Source of the DNA: Pyrofollis japonicus
Lineage (GTDB): Archaea > Thermoproteota > Thermoprotei_A > Sulfolobales > Pyrodictiaceae
Assembly: GCF_033097485.1 (NCBI RefSeq)
Contig: NZ_AP028634.1
Span: 1,107,126-1,171,125, forward strand
Length of the DNA: 64,000 bases
Direction: 5' to 3'
The notes beneath the pieces are model-generated. The model was not told where the DNA came from. It did no database searches and saw nothing but the letters and a program-made list of their open reading frames with translations. Of the stretch, positions 42,914 through 51,743 are shown piece by piece (positions within the stretch are counted from its first letter, which is position 1; every line of letters begins with the position of its first letter). Position numbers and translations under genes: made by a program.

Positions 42914-43954
42914 CTAGGATAGGCTCTCTAAGGCTTCAAGCAGGGCCGATAGGGCTTCCCGGCTGTACGGGTTCTCCTTCCTAATCTCATCCACCACTCC
43001 GTGGAGAAGCTCAAGCCTCTCAGCTACACTCATAGTGCTCCTTAGGCTCCTGGTTACGAGCCCCTTCAGCTGCTCCTCGCTGATTCCTAGCTTTCTCGCG
43101 AGCCGCTGGGAGGCTAGCCGGTACAGGTCGTAGACAAGGTGGTGGAGCACCTGGTTAACAGCCATAATCCTGTCATGTGTATCCGGGTCTAGCTCAACGG
43201 CCTTGAGGCCCAAGCCGTTAAGAAGCCTCATAAGCCTAGGCTTCCATGCAACAAGCCTCACCGGGATAACGGCGACCCGTTCTCCTGCGATGCAGTGCAC
43301 TGGGCCGAACAAGGGGTGAAGGCTAGCATACTCTGGCGGATCCTCTGCCCCGCCGAGAATCTCCTCTATCCTAGGCACTAGGGGCTTCTTCGCTGAAGCC
43401 AAGTCTGTGAACAGCATGCTCCGCCTAGCACACGTTACGTGCTCCTTGAAGAGCCCCGGCACCGCTGAGCCGGGGACAGCGTATATAACCATGTCTGCCC
43501 AGTCAATGCCCCTACAAGGCTCCATGGCCACGGCGCCGAGCCTCTCGGCAAGCTTCTGCGCCTTCTCCTCACTCCTGCCTCCTATCGCTACCCAGCAACC
43601 CGCGCGCAAGAGGTTCTCGGCAAAAGTGGCGGCCATGCCGCCGTAGCCGTAGATGTAGACCCGGAGCCTCTCAGCACAGTATAGCTGAGCACAGCGAGAC
43701 TCCTTTATAAGCACGGTATAGAGGTGCTCAACAAGCTCCTCGCTGAGACCGAGCCTACGCGCCTCCTCTGACAGCGTGGCGAGAAGCTCCTTTTCCCTCT
43801 TGTCGTCGTAGACGGGGAGACCGGTACTCCGCTTAATCTTGCTAATACTTCTTACTACTCCTAGCCTTGCAGCAATGAGGCGTAGAATACTCGTATCAAT
43901 GTTCTCCAACGTGCTCCTAAGGGCCCTCAACTCTTCTCTAGCTACTTCCTCCAC
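42914..43954 (-). CDS. tyrA: Chorismate mutase-prephenate dehydrogenase fusion
   Basis: A 346-residue bifunctional enzyme of tyrosine synthesis. Residues 1-90 form an AroQ-type chorismate mutase (ALRSTLENIDTSILRLIAAR with VRSISKIKRSTGLPVYDDKR). The remainder is prephenate dehydrogenase with NAD-binding YGYGGMAATFAENLLRAG near residue 110, and ASLHPLFGPVHCIAGERVAV carrying the catalytic histidine region. Chorismate is thus converted to 4-hydroxyphenylpyruvate in one polypeptide. The gene overlaps transketolase C by 13 bases, showing translational coupling to the erythrose-4-phosphate supply. Confidence 0.94.
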   Translation of the reverse strand: MEEVAREELRALRSTLENIDTSILRLIAARLGVVRSISKIKRSTGLPVYDDKREKELLATLSEEARRLGLSEELVEHLYTVLIKESRCAQLYCAERLRVYIYGYGGMAATFAENLLRAGCWVAIGGRSEEKAQKLAERLGAVAMEPCRGIDWADMVIYAVPGSAVPGLFKEHVTCARRSMLFTDLASAKKPLVPRIEEILGGAEDPPEYASLHPLFGPVHCIAGERVAVIPVRLVAWKPRLMRLLNGLGLKAVELDPDTHDRIMAVNQVLHHLVYDLYRLASQRLARKLGISEEQLKGLVTRSLRSTMSVAERLELLHGVVDEIRKENPYSREALSALLEALESLS

Positions 43955-44901
43955 CTCTCAACAGCCTCCGCTATGCTCCTCGCTATCTGCCTCGGCATGA
44001 GCCCATGGCGCTCATAGAGGTCTAGAATGCTTCTAGCACTATGGCCGTAGCCCCTAGGCGCCACCGGTATGATAGGTACAGGGTAGTGCTGGGCGAGCGT
44101 CTCGGCCACGGCGCCGAAGACTCCTCCGCGGGGAAAATGCTCCTCAACGACAATCACTAGCCCGGTTCGCTGGGCAAGAGCCACGAGCCCGGCCTCGTCA
44201 ACGGGCTTCACGGTATGCAGATTGGCTACAGCAACGCTGATGCCCTTCTCCTCGAGAATCTTGGCGGCCTCAATCACATGCGCTAGCACGGGCCCAGCAG
44301 AGACCACAGCCACATCACTACCGTCGCGCAGCACCTCTAGTCTCCCAAACCTATACTCTGCTCCAGGATCAGTCACCTGCGGCGAATAATCCCTGCCAAT
44401 ACGCATATAGGCGGGGCCGTGAACCTCGTGGAGCCTTATCAAGGCCTTATAGGCTTGGAAGGCATCAGCTGGAACAACCACAGCCATGTTGTGGAGAACC
44501 CTCATGACCGCTATGTCCTCTAGGCTCTGGTGGCTAGCACCGTCACCGTGGTCACTGAACCCGCTATGCGTAGCAATGAGCTTCACGTTGAGCCTCATAC
44601 GGTCAATAGTGTTCCTTATCTGCTCCCACGCCCTCATCATGAACATTGCGAACGCGGCCGCATACGGCTTCTTGCCCGCCAAGGCGAGCCCGGCAGTAAA
44701 GCCAACCATGTCCTGCTCCGATATCCCTATGTTAACGAACCTCTCCGGGTACTTGTCACCAAACCACTTGGTCCTCGTACTCCGGGCAACGTCGGCAGTA
44801 ACAACTACAACGTCTCTATCAATGTCGCCCAGGTATAGCAGCGCCTTGCCCACAGCGTCGCGCATGGCCCCGAGATTCTCTGCTACAACCATGCTAGACA
44901 T
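43942..44901 (-). CDS. Transketolase, C-terminal subunit
   Basis: A 319-residue protein corresponding to the pyrimidine-binding and C-terminal domains of transketolase. Motifs include NIGISEQDMVGFTAGLALAG with the catalytic glutamate and HSGFSDHGDGASHQSLEDIA. Archaea often split transketolase into two polypeptides. The ATG with GGTGG five bases upstream overlaps the N-terminal subunit stop by eight bases; a longer start would increase the overlap to 44. Placement next to tyrA and DAHP synthase suggests the role is to make erythrose-4-phosphate for aromatics. Confidence 0.93.
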   Translation of the reverse strand: MSSMVVAENLGAMRDAVGKALLYLGDIDRDVVVVTADVARSTRTKWFGDKYPERFVNIGISEQDMVGFTAGLALAGKKPYAAAFAMFMMRAWEQIRNTIDRMRLNVKLIATHSGFSDHGDGASHQSLEDIAVMRVLHNMAVVVPADAFQAYKALIRLHEVHGPAYMRIGRDYSPQVTDPGAEYRFGRLEVLRDGSDVAVVSAGPVLAHVIEAAKILEEKGISVAVANLHTVKPVDEAGLVALAQRTGLVIVVEEHFPRGGVFGAVAETLAQHYPVPIIPVAPRGYGHSARSILDLYERHGLMPRQIARSIAEAVERWRK

Positions 44902-45706
44902 GCTGGCCACCGGTGGCTTCGAGTAATCCCAGGCCATTGCCTCTCCGAGTATGCGCTATGATAGCGACGGGCCGTGGGGATGCGTCCGCGTACTCTAGGG
45001 CCTCTAGGAGCATCTCGTAGCTATGGCCGTCAACCTCTAGGACTTGCCACCCTAGGCTCTGAAACCTATCGGCAAGGCTGCCCTTGTTCTTGATCTCGCT
45101 TGTCGCCCCGTCAAGCTGGTATCCATTGTTATCCACTATTGCTACCACGTTGCGTAGGCCGAGATGAGGTATCGTCGCGGCTGCTTCCCATACCTGCCCC
45201 TCATCGAGCTCGCCGTCGCCGAGGACAACGAAGACCTTGTGCTCGTCCTCGGTGCCGTCAAGCCTCATCGCGTATGCTATCCCGGCCGCAATGCTGAGGC
45301 CCTGGCCAAGGCTGCCCGTCGACACATCAACCCCGTCAAGGCTGTTATCCGGATGCCCCTCTAGGCCATCAATGTCACGTATCCCGTCTAGGTCCTCCTC
45401 CGAGAGCTTGCCCAGCTCTACGAGGAGCGCGTAGAGCGCTGGCACGGCATGCCCTTTGCTCAGTATTAGCCAGTCCCTCTGAGTTGGTTTGGATCCTGTC
45501 CGCTGAAGCCCTCTACCGACCAGTATAGCGTTTAGGATATCGAGACTGCTTAGTGAGGAGCCGACATGTATACTCTTCTCCACTGAGGCCATTCGGAGAA
45601 CTCTATCACGTGCGCGGAGCGCTACTGAGTGCAGGAACTGGATTCTGCTCCGCGGGGAGACGAGCCCGCTCCTCTTTACGACTTCTAGCCTCGATACAAT
45701 AGGCAA
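44894..45706 (-). CDS. Transketolase, N-terminal subunit
   Basis: A 270-residue thiamine-diphosphate-binding half of transketolase. Visible motifs are the substrate-loop SKGHAVPALYALLVELG, TGSLGQGLSIAAGIAYAM, and the ThDP motif running from GDGELDEGQVWEAA to VDNNGYQLDG. It is first of a four-gene unit (tktN-tktC-tyrA-pheA) in which three of the four junctions overlap or abut. It is divergent from DAHP synthase, which uses the erythrose-4-phosphate this enzyme can produce. Confidence 0.94.
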   Translation of the reverse strand: MPIVSRLEVVKRSGLVSPRSRIQFLHSVALRARDRVLRMASVEKSIHVGSSLSSLDILNAILVGRGLQRTGSKPTQRDWLILSKGHAVPALYALLVELGKLSEEDLDGIRDIDGLEGHPDNSLDGVDVSTGSLGQGLSIAAGIAYAMRLDGTEDEHKVFVVLGDGELDEGQVWEAAATIPHLGLRNVVAIVDNNGYQLDGATSEIKNKGSLADRFQSLGWQVLEVDGHSYEMLLEALEYADASPRPVAIIAHTRRGNGLGLLEATGGQHV

Positions 45707-45783
45707 CTCCCTCCTCTATTCCGCTGAGCTAGGTTTTCCACGTCTGCGTCTACGTGCAGCACAACACACCGGTGTAGGGGTAA

Positions 45784-45792
45784 AAATATATT
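45784..45792 (+). promoter_or_regulatory. Promoter of the DAHP synthase operon, near-leaderless
   Basis: AAATATATT is a strong TATA box only about 26-34 bases before the ATG, so the mRNA should begin within a few bases of the start codon. No ribosome site precedes the ATG, consistent with a leaderless transcript. Confidence 0.6.
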
Positions 45793-45817
45793 TCTAAGCT
45801 GTGCTTACACGGCCCCT

Positions 45818-46675
45818 ATGAGGCTCAAAGACGCTAAGAGAATGGGTGCACGGGTATTGGATTGCTGGAGAGTGCTCCACAAGGGAGGCGGGCCGATAAG
45901 CTTCCGAGTCGGCCGCGCAGTTGTCGGCGGAGAAGAGCCCCTAGTAATAGCCGGGCCATGCAGCGTTGAAAACCCTGACATGATTCTTGAAACAGCCGCG
46001 ACACTCAAGCAGATACTCGTTGACAGGCTCGGTTTCAGCAACGTTATACTCCGCGGCGGAGCCTGGAAACCACGCACTAGTCCCTACAGCTTCCAGGGGC
46101 ACGGCGAGAAAGCACTCGAATGGCTGAGAGAGGCAGGCGACAAGACCGGACTACCCGTGATGACGGAGGTAATGGATCCCCGGGACGTCGGTACTGCAGC
46201 CGAGTACGTCGACGCCATATGGGTTGGCGCTAGAAATATGCAGAACACGCCGCTCCTAAAAGAACTAGCCAAGGCGGGTAAACCCGTGTTCCTGAAGCGC
46301 CACTTCGGCTCAACGATAAACGAGTGGCTCTGTTCAGCCGAGTACCTATTAGCAGACGGCCTAGAAGAGGTAGCTCTGATAGAGAGGGGGATAAGGTGTA
46401 TCAACGAGTACGCGAGGTTTAGCCTCGATATAACGGTCGTGCCGGTGGTGAAGGAGGTCTCAAGGCTCCCAATAATAGTTGATGTAAGCCACCCTGCTGG
46501 GCGCCGCAGCCTCGTCCCATGGCTCGCTCGCGCAGCACTTGCGGCAGGAGCCCATGGCATAATGGTTGAGGTTCACCCGAGGCCTGACGAGGCACTAAGC
46601 GATGCAAAGCAGCAGCTAGACTTCAGAATGTTTGAGACAATGGTGAAGGAGTTAAGGGAGATGGGGTTGCTGTGA
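45818..46675 (+). CDS. aroF: 3-deoxy-7-phosphoheptulonate (DAHP) synthase, type I-beta
   Basis: A 285-residue DAHP synthase that condenses PEP and erythrose-4-phosphate, the first shikimate step. It is the short KDO8P-synthase-like (I-beta) form without a regulatory domain. Motifs: VIAGPCSVENPDMILETA, RGGAWKPRTSPYSFQGHG, GLPVMTEVMD, IWVGARNMQNTPLLKEL, FLKRHFGSTINEWL and the metal-binding DVSHPAGRR with EVHPRPDEALSDAKQQL. The absence of an ACT or chorismate mutase domain suggests no direct allosteric control. Its stop overlaps the aroB start by four bases. Confidence 0.96.
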   Translation: MRLKDAKRMGARVLDCWRVLHKGGGPISFRVGRAVVGGEEPLVIAGPCSVENPDMILETAATLKQILVDRLGFSNVILRGGAWKPRTSPYSFQGHGEKALEWLREAGDKTGLPVMTEVMDPRDVGTAAEYVDAIWVGARNMQNTPLLKELAKAGKPVFLKRHFGSTINEWLCSAEYLLADGLEEVALIERGIRCINEYARFSLDITVVPVVKEVSRLPIIVDVSHPAGRRSLVPWLARAALAAGAHGIMVEVHPRPDEALSDAKQQLDFRMFETMVKELREMGLL

Positions 46676-47781
46676 GCCTCGAGCACAGCACGTGGGCGAT
46701 AAACGAGTCCATCAGCGTCGATATAGCTGTGGGGCCGGGAGCGCGCATAGTATTGCCAAGACTTGTCCGGGAAGCAGGCCGGGACTACACCTCTATACTA
46801 ATAGTCGCAGACTCCGGGGTTCCCGGGAGATTCGTCGAGGACATGGTGGAGGCATTTACCCGGGAAGGCTTCAGAGTAGAGAAGCTAGTTGTGAAAGGAG
46901 GAGAGAAGGCCAAGAGCATCAACACCGTCGTTGGGCTATGGGAGTGGTTGCTCAAAGTAGGAGCTGATAGGTGGAGCCTCCTCGTAGCTTATGGCGGTGG
47001 AGCGGTGAGCGATGCTGCTGGCTTTGCGGCAGCCACCTACATGAGGGGCATAGACTGGGCTACAGTACCCACGACGCTTCTCTCTATGGCGGATGCCGCG
47101 GCGGGCGGCAAGACCGCGATAGACTTCAACGCGAAGAACATTATCGGTGCTTTCCATCACCCACGCTTCATAGTTGCCGATACAGAGCATCTCGAGACGC
47201 TCGATGAGAGAAACTATGTCTCCGGGCTAGCAGAGGTAGTCAAGCACGCACTTCTCGAGGGAGAATGGTTCCTCGACTGGTTACGTAGGAACCGAGAGGC
47301 AATTCTTGCCAGAAGCCACGCCGAGGCATCGAAGATGATAAGGATGAGCCTGGATACGAAGATGAAGATAGTTGCAAGAGACTATAGGGAGAGGAAGGGT
47401 GATCGCATGCTCCTCAACCTGGGCCATACAGTTGCCCATGCGGTTGAGAAGGCCACAGGGTATACAGTGAGTCACGGAGAAGCCGTGGCAATAGGCCTCG
47501 TAGTCGAGGCCTACGCGGCTACGAGGATAACTGGATTGCCGAGAAGCAGCATTGAGGAAATAAGGGAGACCCTAAGCCTCTTTGGCCTCCCTACGAGGCC
47601 GCCGAGCAACATAAGCGCGGACGAGGCCGTAAAGCTGATGAGACTTGATAAGAAGAGGAGAGGAGACAAGCTAACACTACCATTACTAGAGGCTATTGGG
47701 CGCCCGGTCCTCGTGGACCTGAGACTAGACGAGGCCGAGAAAGTACTAGCGGAGGCATGGAGGGAGGCTGGCAACGCCTAA
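46672..47781 (+). CDS. aroB: 3-dehydroquinate synthase
   Basis: A 369-residue NAD- and metal-dependent cyclase for the second shikimate step. NAD-binding and active-site motifs are AYGGGAVSDAAGFAAATYMR, VPTTLLSMADAAAGGKTAID and NIIGAFHHPRFIVAD. Metal ligands lie in LAEVVKHALLEGEW, LNLGHTVAHAVEKATGYTVS and HGEAVAIGLVVEA. The GTG start overlaps the DAHP synthase stop (GTGA). aroD begins five bases after its stop. Length is normal. Confidence 0.96.
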   Translation: MSLEHSTWAINESISVDIAVGPGARIVLPRLVREAGRDYTSILIVADSGVPGRFVEDMVEAFTREGFRVEKLVVKGGEKAKSINTVVGLWEWLLKVGADRWSLLVAYGGGAVSDAAGFAAATYMRGIDWATVPTTLLSMADAAAGGKTAIDFNAKNIIGAFHHPRFIVADTEHLETLDERNYVSGLAEVVKHALLEGEWFLDWLRRNREAILARSHAEASKMIRMSLDTKMKIVARDYRERKGDRMLLNLGHTVAHAVEKATGYTVSHGEAVAIGLVVEAYAATRITGLPRSSIEEIRETLSLFGLPTRPPSNISADEAVKLMRLDKKRRGDKLTLPLLEAIGRPVLVDLRLDEAEKVLAEAWREAGNA

Positions 47782-47785
47782 CCCT

Positions 47786-48454
47786 TTGAACCACGTGGCA
47801 TGCGTACCTTCGCCCGGGCTTAGTTCCGATGAAATCCTTGAGCTAGTGACGAGCAAGGAGTGTAGGCTAGTAGAGCTCCGCCTAGACCTACTAGGCTATA
47901 CGCGTAGCGAGGCACTAGGGCTCGTAGAGGCTTTCGCATCTCGTGGAGTAAGGACGATTGTTACCCTGCGCGATAGCCGTGAAGGGGGAAAATACAGTGG
48001 GTCAGACGACGAGAAGGCTCTTCTCCTACTAGAGGCGCTTGATAGGGGGGCGTGGCTCATAGACGTTGAGTACCGCTTCCCTCTCCTCGACAAGGTGCTG
48101 GGGGATGCCCGGGGCCGCGTCCTGGTATCATTCCATGATTATCGGTGGACGCCTCCCTCCGAGGTCCTCTACAGCTATGCGGGCGACATGATAAGGCGGG
48201 GAGCAGCGATAGCCAAGATAGTTACTATGGCAAGGAGCTTTAGTGACAATTGGCGCCTAATAGGCCTCAACACGTGGAGGCCCGGAAAGGTGGTAGCGTT
48301 CGCAATGGGTAAGAAAGGCAGGCTCTCAAGGATACTCGCACCTCTGGCTGGAGCTCCCTTCACATATGCTGCCCTCGGTGAACCAGTAGCACCTGGGCAG
48401 CTGGGCTTAGACGAGCTGCTAGCCGCGTGGCGGCTCCTGGGAGCAATAGACTAG
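47786..48454 (+). CDS. aroD: 3-dehydroquinate dehydratase, type I
   Basis: A 222-residue class I dehydroquinase catalysing the third shikimate step via a Schiff base. ECRLVELRLDLLGYTRSEA, IVTLRDSREGGKYSGS, the catalytic histidine in VLVSFHDYRWTPP and the Schiff-base lysine in AIAKIVTMARSFSDNW are all present. FAMGKKGRLSRILAPLAGAP is the C-terminal substrate loop. TTG start. It is third in the aroF-aroB-aroD operon and convergent with aroE, 52 bases away. Confidence 0.95.
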   Translation: MNHVACVPSPGLSSDEILELVTSKECRLVELRLDLLGYTRSEALGLVEAFASRGVRTIVTLRDSREGGKYSGSDDEKALLLLEALDRGAWLIDVEYRFPLLDKVLGDARGRVLVSFHDYRWTPPSEVLYSYAGDMIRRGAAIAKIVTMARSFSDNWRLIGLNTWRPGKVVAFAMGKKGRLSRILAPLAGAPFTYAALGEPVAPGQLGLDELLAAWRLLGAID

Positions 48455-48506
48455 GCTAGGCCACGGGGGCCTCCTTTAGCCTATCAACTTGTGAGGAGCA
48501 GTGTTG

Positions 48507-49364
48507 CTAGCCACTCGTGCTCAGATACTTTACAACCTCGTTTACTACGTAGTTGTAGTCATCAATACTGGGCTCTATGCCTAGCCATATCTTCTCCGCG
48601 TATAGTGCTTGCCAGACAAGCATACAGAGCCCGGTGACTGTTCTCGCCCCTCTCTTTCGCGCTTCTCGGAGAAGCAGGGTTTCCAGCGGCTGATAAACCA
48701 TGTCAAATACTACTTGGCCGCTATGAATTGCGGCGATAACGGGTGGTGCTTGATCGGGGCAGCAAGACTTGCTTCCGAGAGGCGTAGCGTTAACTATTAT
48801 GTCGGCTCTTCTTGCCGCGTTCTCCGCGTCGTCTAAACTACTAATCTCCAAATCTATGCCGAGCCCCCTAGCCCAGTGAGCCAGCTTCTTCGCTCTGTCC
48901 ATGCTCCTATTGGCAACAATTATCCTGGATACGCCGAGCCTATACAGAGCGTAGACAGCGGCTCTCGCAGCCCCGCCAGCACCTATGACTAGGGCCCTCT
49001 CCCCCTGGATTCTCCCGAGGCACTTCATCACACCCAAGTAGTCAGTGTTGTAGCCCCACAGCTTCCCGCCCCCGTTCTTAACAGTGTTTACCGCCCCTAT
49101 CTCCGCGGCATCTTCCTCAAGGCCATCGAGAAGCCCTATTATCTTCTCCTTGAGCGGGATAGTCGCGTTGAACCCGGCTGCCAGGCTGCGCAGAGCATGC
49201 ACCCTCTCAGCCAAGGCCTCCGGCACTGTATCCCATACCAGGTAAACAGCATCAACGCCGTAGCGCTCATAAAATGTGCAATGAATGAGAGGGCTCAAGC
49301 TGTGTTTAACAGGACTACCTATGAGCCCGTAGAGCCTAGTCCCCGGGGAACACCGCCTAGGCAA
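48507..49364 (-). CDS. aroE: Shikimate dehydrogenase
   Basis: A 285-residue NADP-dependent enzyme for the fourth shikimate step. Substrate-binding motifs are GSPVKHSLSPLIHCTFYE with FNATIPLKEKIIGLLD, then AVNTVKNGGGKLWGYNTDYL, and the NADP site VIGAGGAARAAVYALYRLG with the NRS loop (IIVANRSMDRAKKL). The C-terminal QALYAEKIWLG is typical. I prefer the TTG with GAGGTG eight bases upstream; a GTG seven codons earlier is possible. Together with the other genes in this locus it completes the path from DAHP to chorismate. Confidence 0.95.
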   Translation of the reverse strand: MPRRCSPGTRLYGLIGSPVKHSLSPLIHCTFYERYGVDAVYLVWDTVPEALAERVHALRSLAAGFNATIPLKEKIIGLLDGLEEDAAEIGAVNTVKNGGGKLWGYNTDYLGVMKCLGRIQGERALVIGAGGAARAAVYALYRLGVSRIIVANRSMDRAKKLAHWARGLGIDLEISSLDDAENAARRADIIVNATPLGSKSCCPDQAPPVIAAIHSGQVVFDMVYQPLETLLLREARKRGARTVTGLCMLVWQALYAEKIWLGIEPSIDDYNYVVNEVVKYLSTSG

Positions 49365-49410
49365 GTACCCTACACCTCGTAGCACCTACGTAGGCCTTAA
49401 GCTAACCCCG

Positions 49411-49989
49411 CTAGCGATGGGAAAGCTCCCGTGAGGCAACAATAACACCTACATCAATAAAGACTATGAGGTACGTCTCCAGGGTTGCTGCGCTCGGCCA
49501 CCCAGGCCACAGGGCAAGCAATACTCCAAGCGGTATAGATACTAGGAGCGCTGCTAGAGACACTTTCGCAGCCCTTGAGCCCCGCTTGGCTTGCCCGTAG
49601 AGGAGGAGGCTCAGCCCCCAGTAGCTCTGGATAAAGAACCACGTGGAGACGCATACGTGGTGCCTTGTCCCGGAAGGGAATATGCCTATGAGTAGGAGGA
49701 ATACGCCGGCCACAACCATGTAGGAGGCCCCAATGGCCTCGGGCTTGTTCTCGGCGAGATAGGTGGCCGCGATACCCCATAGCGCAAGCAGTACTCCGAG
49801 CAGCACCAAGCCATAGTTGTAGAGGCCTGGGCAGCAGCTACGGGGGCCACCTAGGTCGCTGAAAGCGTGCCTAGTGAATACGAACCAGTCTCTGTTAAGA
49901 AGCCACGCAGCCCCGATAATGAGCCACGCGAGTACTACTACGAGGGGTCCTAGGTATATTAGGTAGCGGCTAATCCTAGCAGTCTCCAA
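49411..49989 (-). CDS. DUF998 family membrane protein (second copy)
   Basis: A 192-residue membrane protein with about six helices. After the first helix it carries WFVFTRHAFSDLGGPRSCC, the SDLG motif of DUF998. Later helices include VAGVFLLLIGIFPSGTRHHV and WFFIQSYWGLSLLLYG. It is paralogous to the DUF998 protein at 9.0 kb but diverged. The TTG start with AGAGG nearby aligns with the paralogue N-terminus; longer starts run into the divergent cupin gene. Function unknown. Confidence 0.75.
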   Translation of the reverse strand: METARISRYLIYLGPLVVVLAWLIIGAAWLLNRDWFVFTRHAFSDLGGPRSCCPGLYNYGLVLLGVLLALWGIAATYLAENKPEAIGASYMVVAGVFLLLIGIFPSGTRHHVCVSTWFFIQSYWGLSLLLYGQAKRGSRAAKVSLAALLVSIPLGVLLALWPGWPSAATLETYLIVFIDVGVIVASRELSHR

Positions 49990-50002
49990 GACCTCTGCAT
50001 CC

Positions 50003-50011
50003 CATATAAAA
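50003..50011 (+). promoter_or_regulatory. Promoter of the cupin gene
   Basis: TATAAAAGA lies about 40 bases before the TTG start, giving a leader of about 14 bases that contains a GGTG ribosome site. Confidence 0.45.
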
Positions 50012-50047
50012 GACTTGATGCACGGAATAATATAGTGGTGCATCGTA

Positions 50048-50404
50048 TTGCAAGACAAGTACATAGAGGTAATGCCTGGGGTTCACTCCCGCCTCCTCTA
50101 CTGCAGCGACGAAGCAGTAGTCATCGAGACGCTTCTAGAGAAGGGCGCTGTTGTGCCAAAGCACAGTCATACTAGTCTACAAGTCTCCTTCTGCCAAAGA
50201 GGCCTCCTAGAGCTGAAGATAGGTGGCAAGACAGTAGTCATGAGGCCTGGTGATCTCCAAGTTATCCCGCCGGGAGTCGAGCATGAGGCCAGGGCTCTGG
50301 AGGAGACAGTAGTCGTTGACGTCAATGCACCGTTTACAGAGGATCGTAAAGGCCTCGTGGAGAAGCTGGGAGGGTGCCAAGCAGCACAAGTAAAGAAAGG
50401 CTAG
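50048..50404 (+). CDS. Small cupin-domain protein
   Basis: A 118-residue single-domain cupin. Motif 1 is VVPKHSHTSLQVSFCQRGLL, in which H-x-H and a glutamine replace the usual G-x5-H-x-H-x4-E ligands, and motif 2 is MRPGDLQVIPPGVEHEARAL with the third histidine. Such proteins bind a divalent metal and can be enzymes or ligand sensors. The TTG start has GGTG upstream. It stands between a divergent DUF998 gene and the convergent CcdA-like gene. Function unassigned. Confidence 0.85.
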   Translation: MQDKYIEVMPGVHSRLLYCSDEAVVIETLLEKGAVVPKHSHTSLQVSFCQRGLLELKIGGKTVVMRPGDLQVIPPGVEHEARALEETVVVDVNAPFTEDRKGLVEKLGGCQAAQVKKG

Positions 50405-50419
50405 GGAGCCGAGGAGTTC

Positions 50420-51097
50420 TTAGACGAGCACGACTACCCCTACCAGTATCAGTAATATGCCGGCCACTGCGCTCAGCTCGGCCGAGTACCTGGCAACAGC
50501 TTCTTGCACCTTCCTTACCCGATACGCAGCCGTTATGGAGACACCTATCACGAGGAGAGGGGCGACGAACACAAGGTTGTAGATGAGCAGGTATGGTAGT
50601 AGCTCTGTGATCGATGTAGCGCTGCTTGCCCGGGCTAGCGTGATGAATGCGAGGAGGGGCCCGCTACTACATGGCAAGAGCGTGAAGGAGGCCAGGAAGC
50701 CTAGAAGCCCCGCGGCCAGGATGCTCCAAGCTGCTCGTAGGGCGTGCTTTGAGAGCTTTCCCCCAGGTCTTGCAAGGGGCAGTGCCTTTCCGTGTCTCTC
50801 AGCGACCGCCTCTGCAAGGGTATAGGAGCCGAAAGCCATCGCCACGACTCCCAGGAGCCATATAGGCAGAGTTGTCGAGGCAAAGGCTATTCCGAGGGCA
50901 ACCAGGAGGTAACCTATGTAAACGGCTGCCGTGAAAGCCAGGGCGGTAGCCATTACCCTTTTCGGACTCTTCGTGCGAATAGAGGTTGCGAGCAAGAGCA
51001 CAGCATACACGTAGAAAGTACACGGATTGATGCTGTCAAGCGCGGCGAACCCGACAAGCTCGCCGAGAAGCCTAGTATGGAGCACTTTTGTAGTCAA
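50420..51097 (-). CDS. CcdA/DsbD-type thiol-electron transporter
   Basis: A 225-residue membrane protein with six helices of the CcdA/DsbD-beta type, which passes electrons from cytoplasmic thioredoxin to extracytoplasmic thiol proteins. The two redox cysteines are C26 in SINPCTFYVY and C143 in TLLPCSSGPLLAF. The two three-helix halves are pseudo-symmetric, split by a loop at about residues 100-118. It lies 34 bases downstream of an anchored thioredoxin-like protein, the likely electron acceptor. Confidence 0.88.
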   Translation of the reverse strand: MTTKVLHTRLLGELVGFAALDSINPCTFYVYAVLLLATSIRTKSPKRVMATALAFTAAVYIGYLLVALGIAFASTTLPIWLLGVVAMAFGSYTLAEAVAERHGKALPLARPGGKLSKHALRAAWSILAAGLLGFLASFTLLPCSSGPLLAFITLARASSATSITELLPYLLIYNLVFVAPLLVIGVSITAAYRVRKVQEAVARYSAELSAVAGILLILVGVVVLV

Positions 51098-51131
51098 ACC
51101 CCCATGCTCGGTGATTAATGTTATCCCGTAA

Positions 51132-51740
51132 CTAGCCCGGGCTAATCAGCTCTGAAGCGTTGATTGTGGCTGTACAGAGTACTTGGTAAAGCTCCTTCGA
51201 GGCATCTATCTCGCCATACTTGTCTCCAGCCAGGTAGACGTGAATCTTGCCCTCCATTCTTGGCTCACTGCTTAGGAGCGCCTCGTTCCACCACTCGGTG
51301 CTTCTGAGCTCCCCGACTTCTACGAAGAGGATCCCGTCCTTGCTGCAAGCAACTATTGTCGGGACTCCCTGTGTTGCCTTGAGCTTGTAGAGAGCCCAGA
51401 AGGCTTCTGCACAACCACTGTTAAGGACGGAGCAGAAGTAAGACCTTATACCTGTCCTCGAGGAGTACCTCTCAAAGAATTCCTCCATTGCCTTGCAATG
51501 AGGGCATCTCGGATCACCTATTTCCACTATGAATACGTTCCTGTGCTCAATTGTAGTAGTCGGGTTCTGCTGAGCATTAGTAGTACTAGTTGTTTGGCTA
51601 CTCGTTCTGGGCGCTTCGGCGGAACTGGCAGTGCTACTAGTATTGTCTCCGATATGTAGGCCTAGGCCCAGGACTAGTGCAGCCACGACTACAATACTGA
51701 TTAGTAAGACTAGGAGCGGATACTGGCTTCTCACCTTCAC
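51132..51740 (-). CDS. Membrane-anchored thioredoxin-like protein
   Basis: A 202-residue extracytoplasmic protein. An N-terminal helix (LLVLLISIVVVAALVLGLGL) anchors it, a Ser/Thr-rich linker of about 35 residues follows, then a thioredoxin fold with active site CPHC at C79 and C82. Two further cysteines (YFCSVLNSGCAEAFW) form a second possible disulfide, and GVPTIV holds the cis-proline. GTG start with AAGGTGAT upstream. Position next to the CcdA-like gene suggests an extracellular thiol-disulfide role. Confidence 0.86.
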   Translation of the reverse strand: MKVRSQYPLLVLLISIVVVAALVLGLGLHIGDNTSSTASSAEAPRTSSQTTSTTNAQQNPTTTIEHRNVFIVEIGDPRCPHCKAMEEFFERYSSRTGIRSYFCSVLNSGCAEAFWALYKLKATQGVPTIVACSKDGILFVEVGELRSTEWWNEALLSSEPRMEGKIHVYLAGDKYGEIDASKELYQVLCTATINASELISPG

Positions 51741-51743
51741 GAA

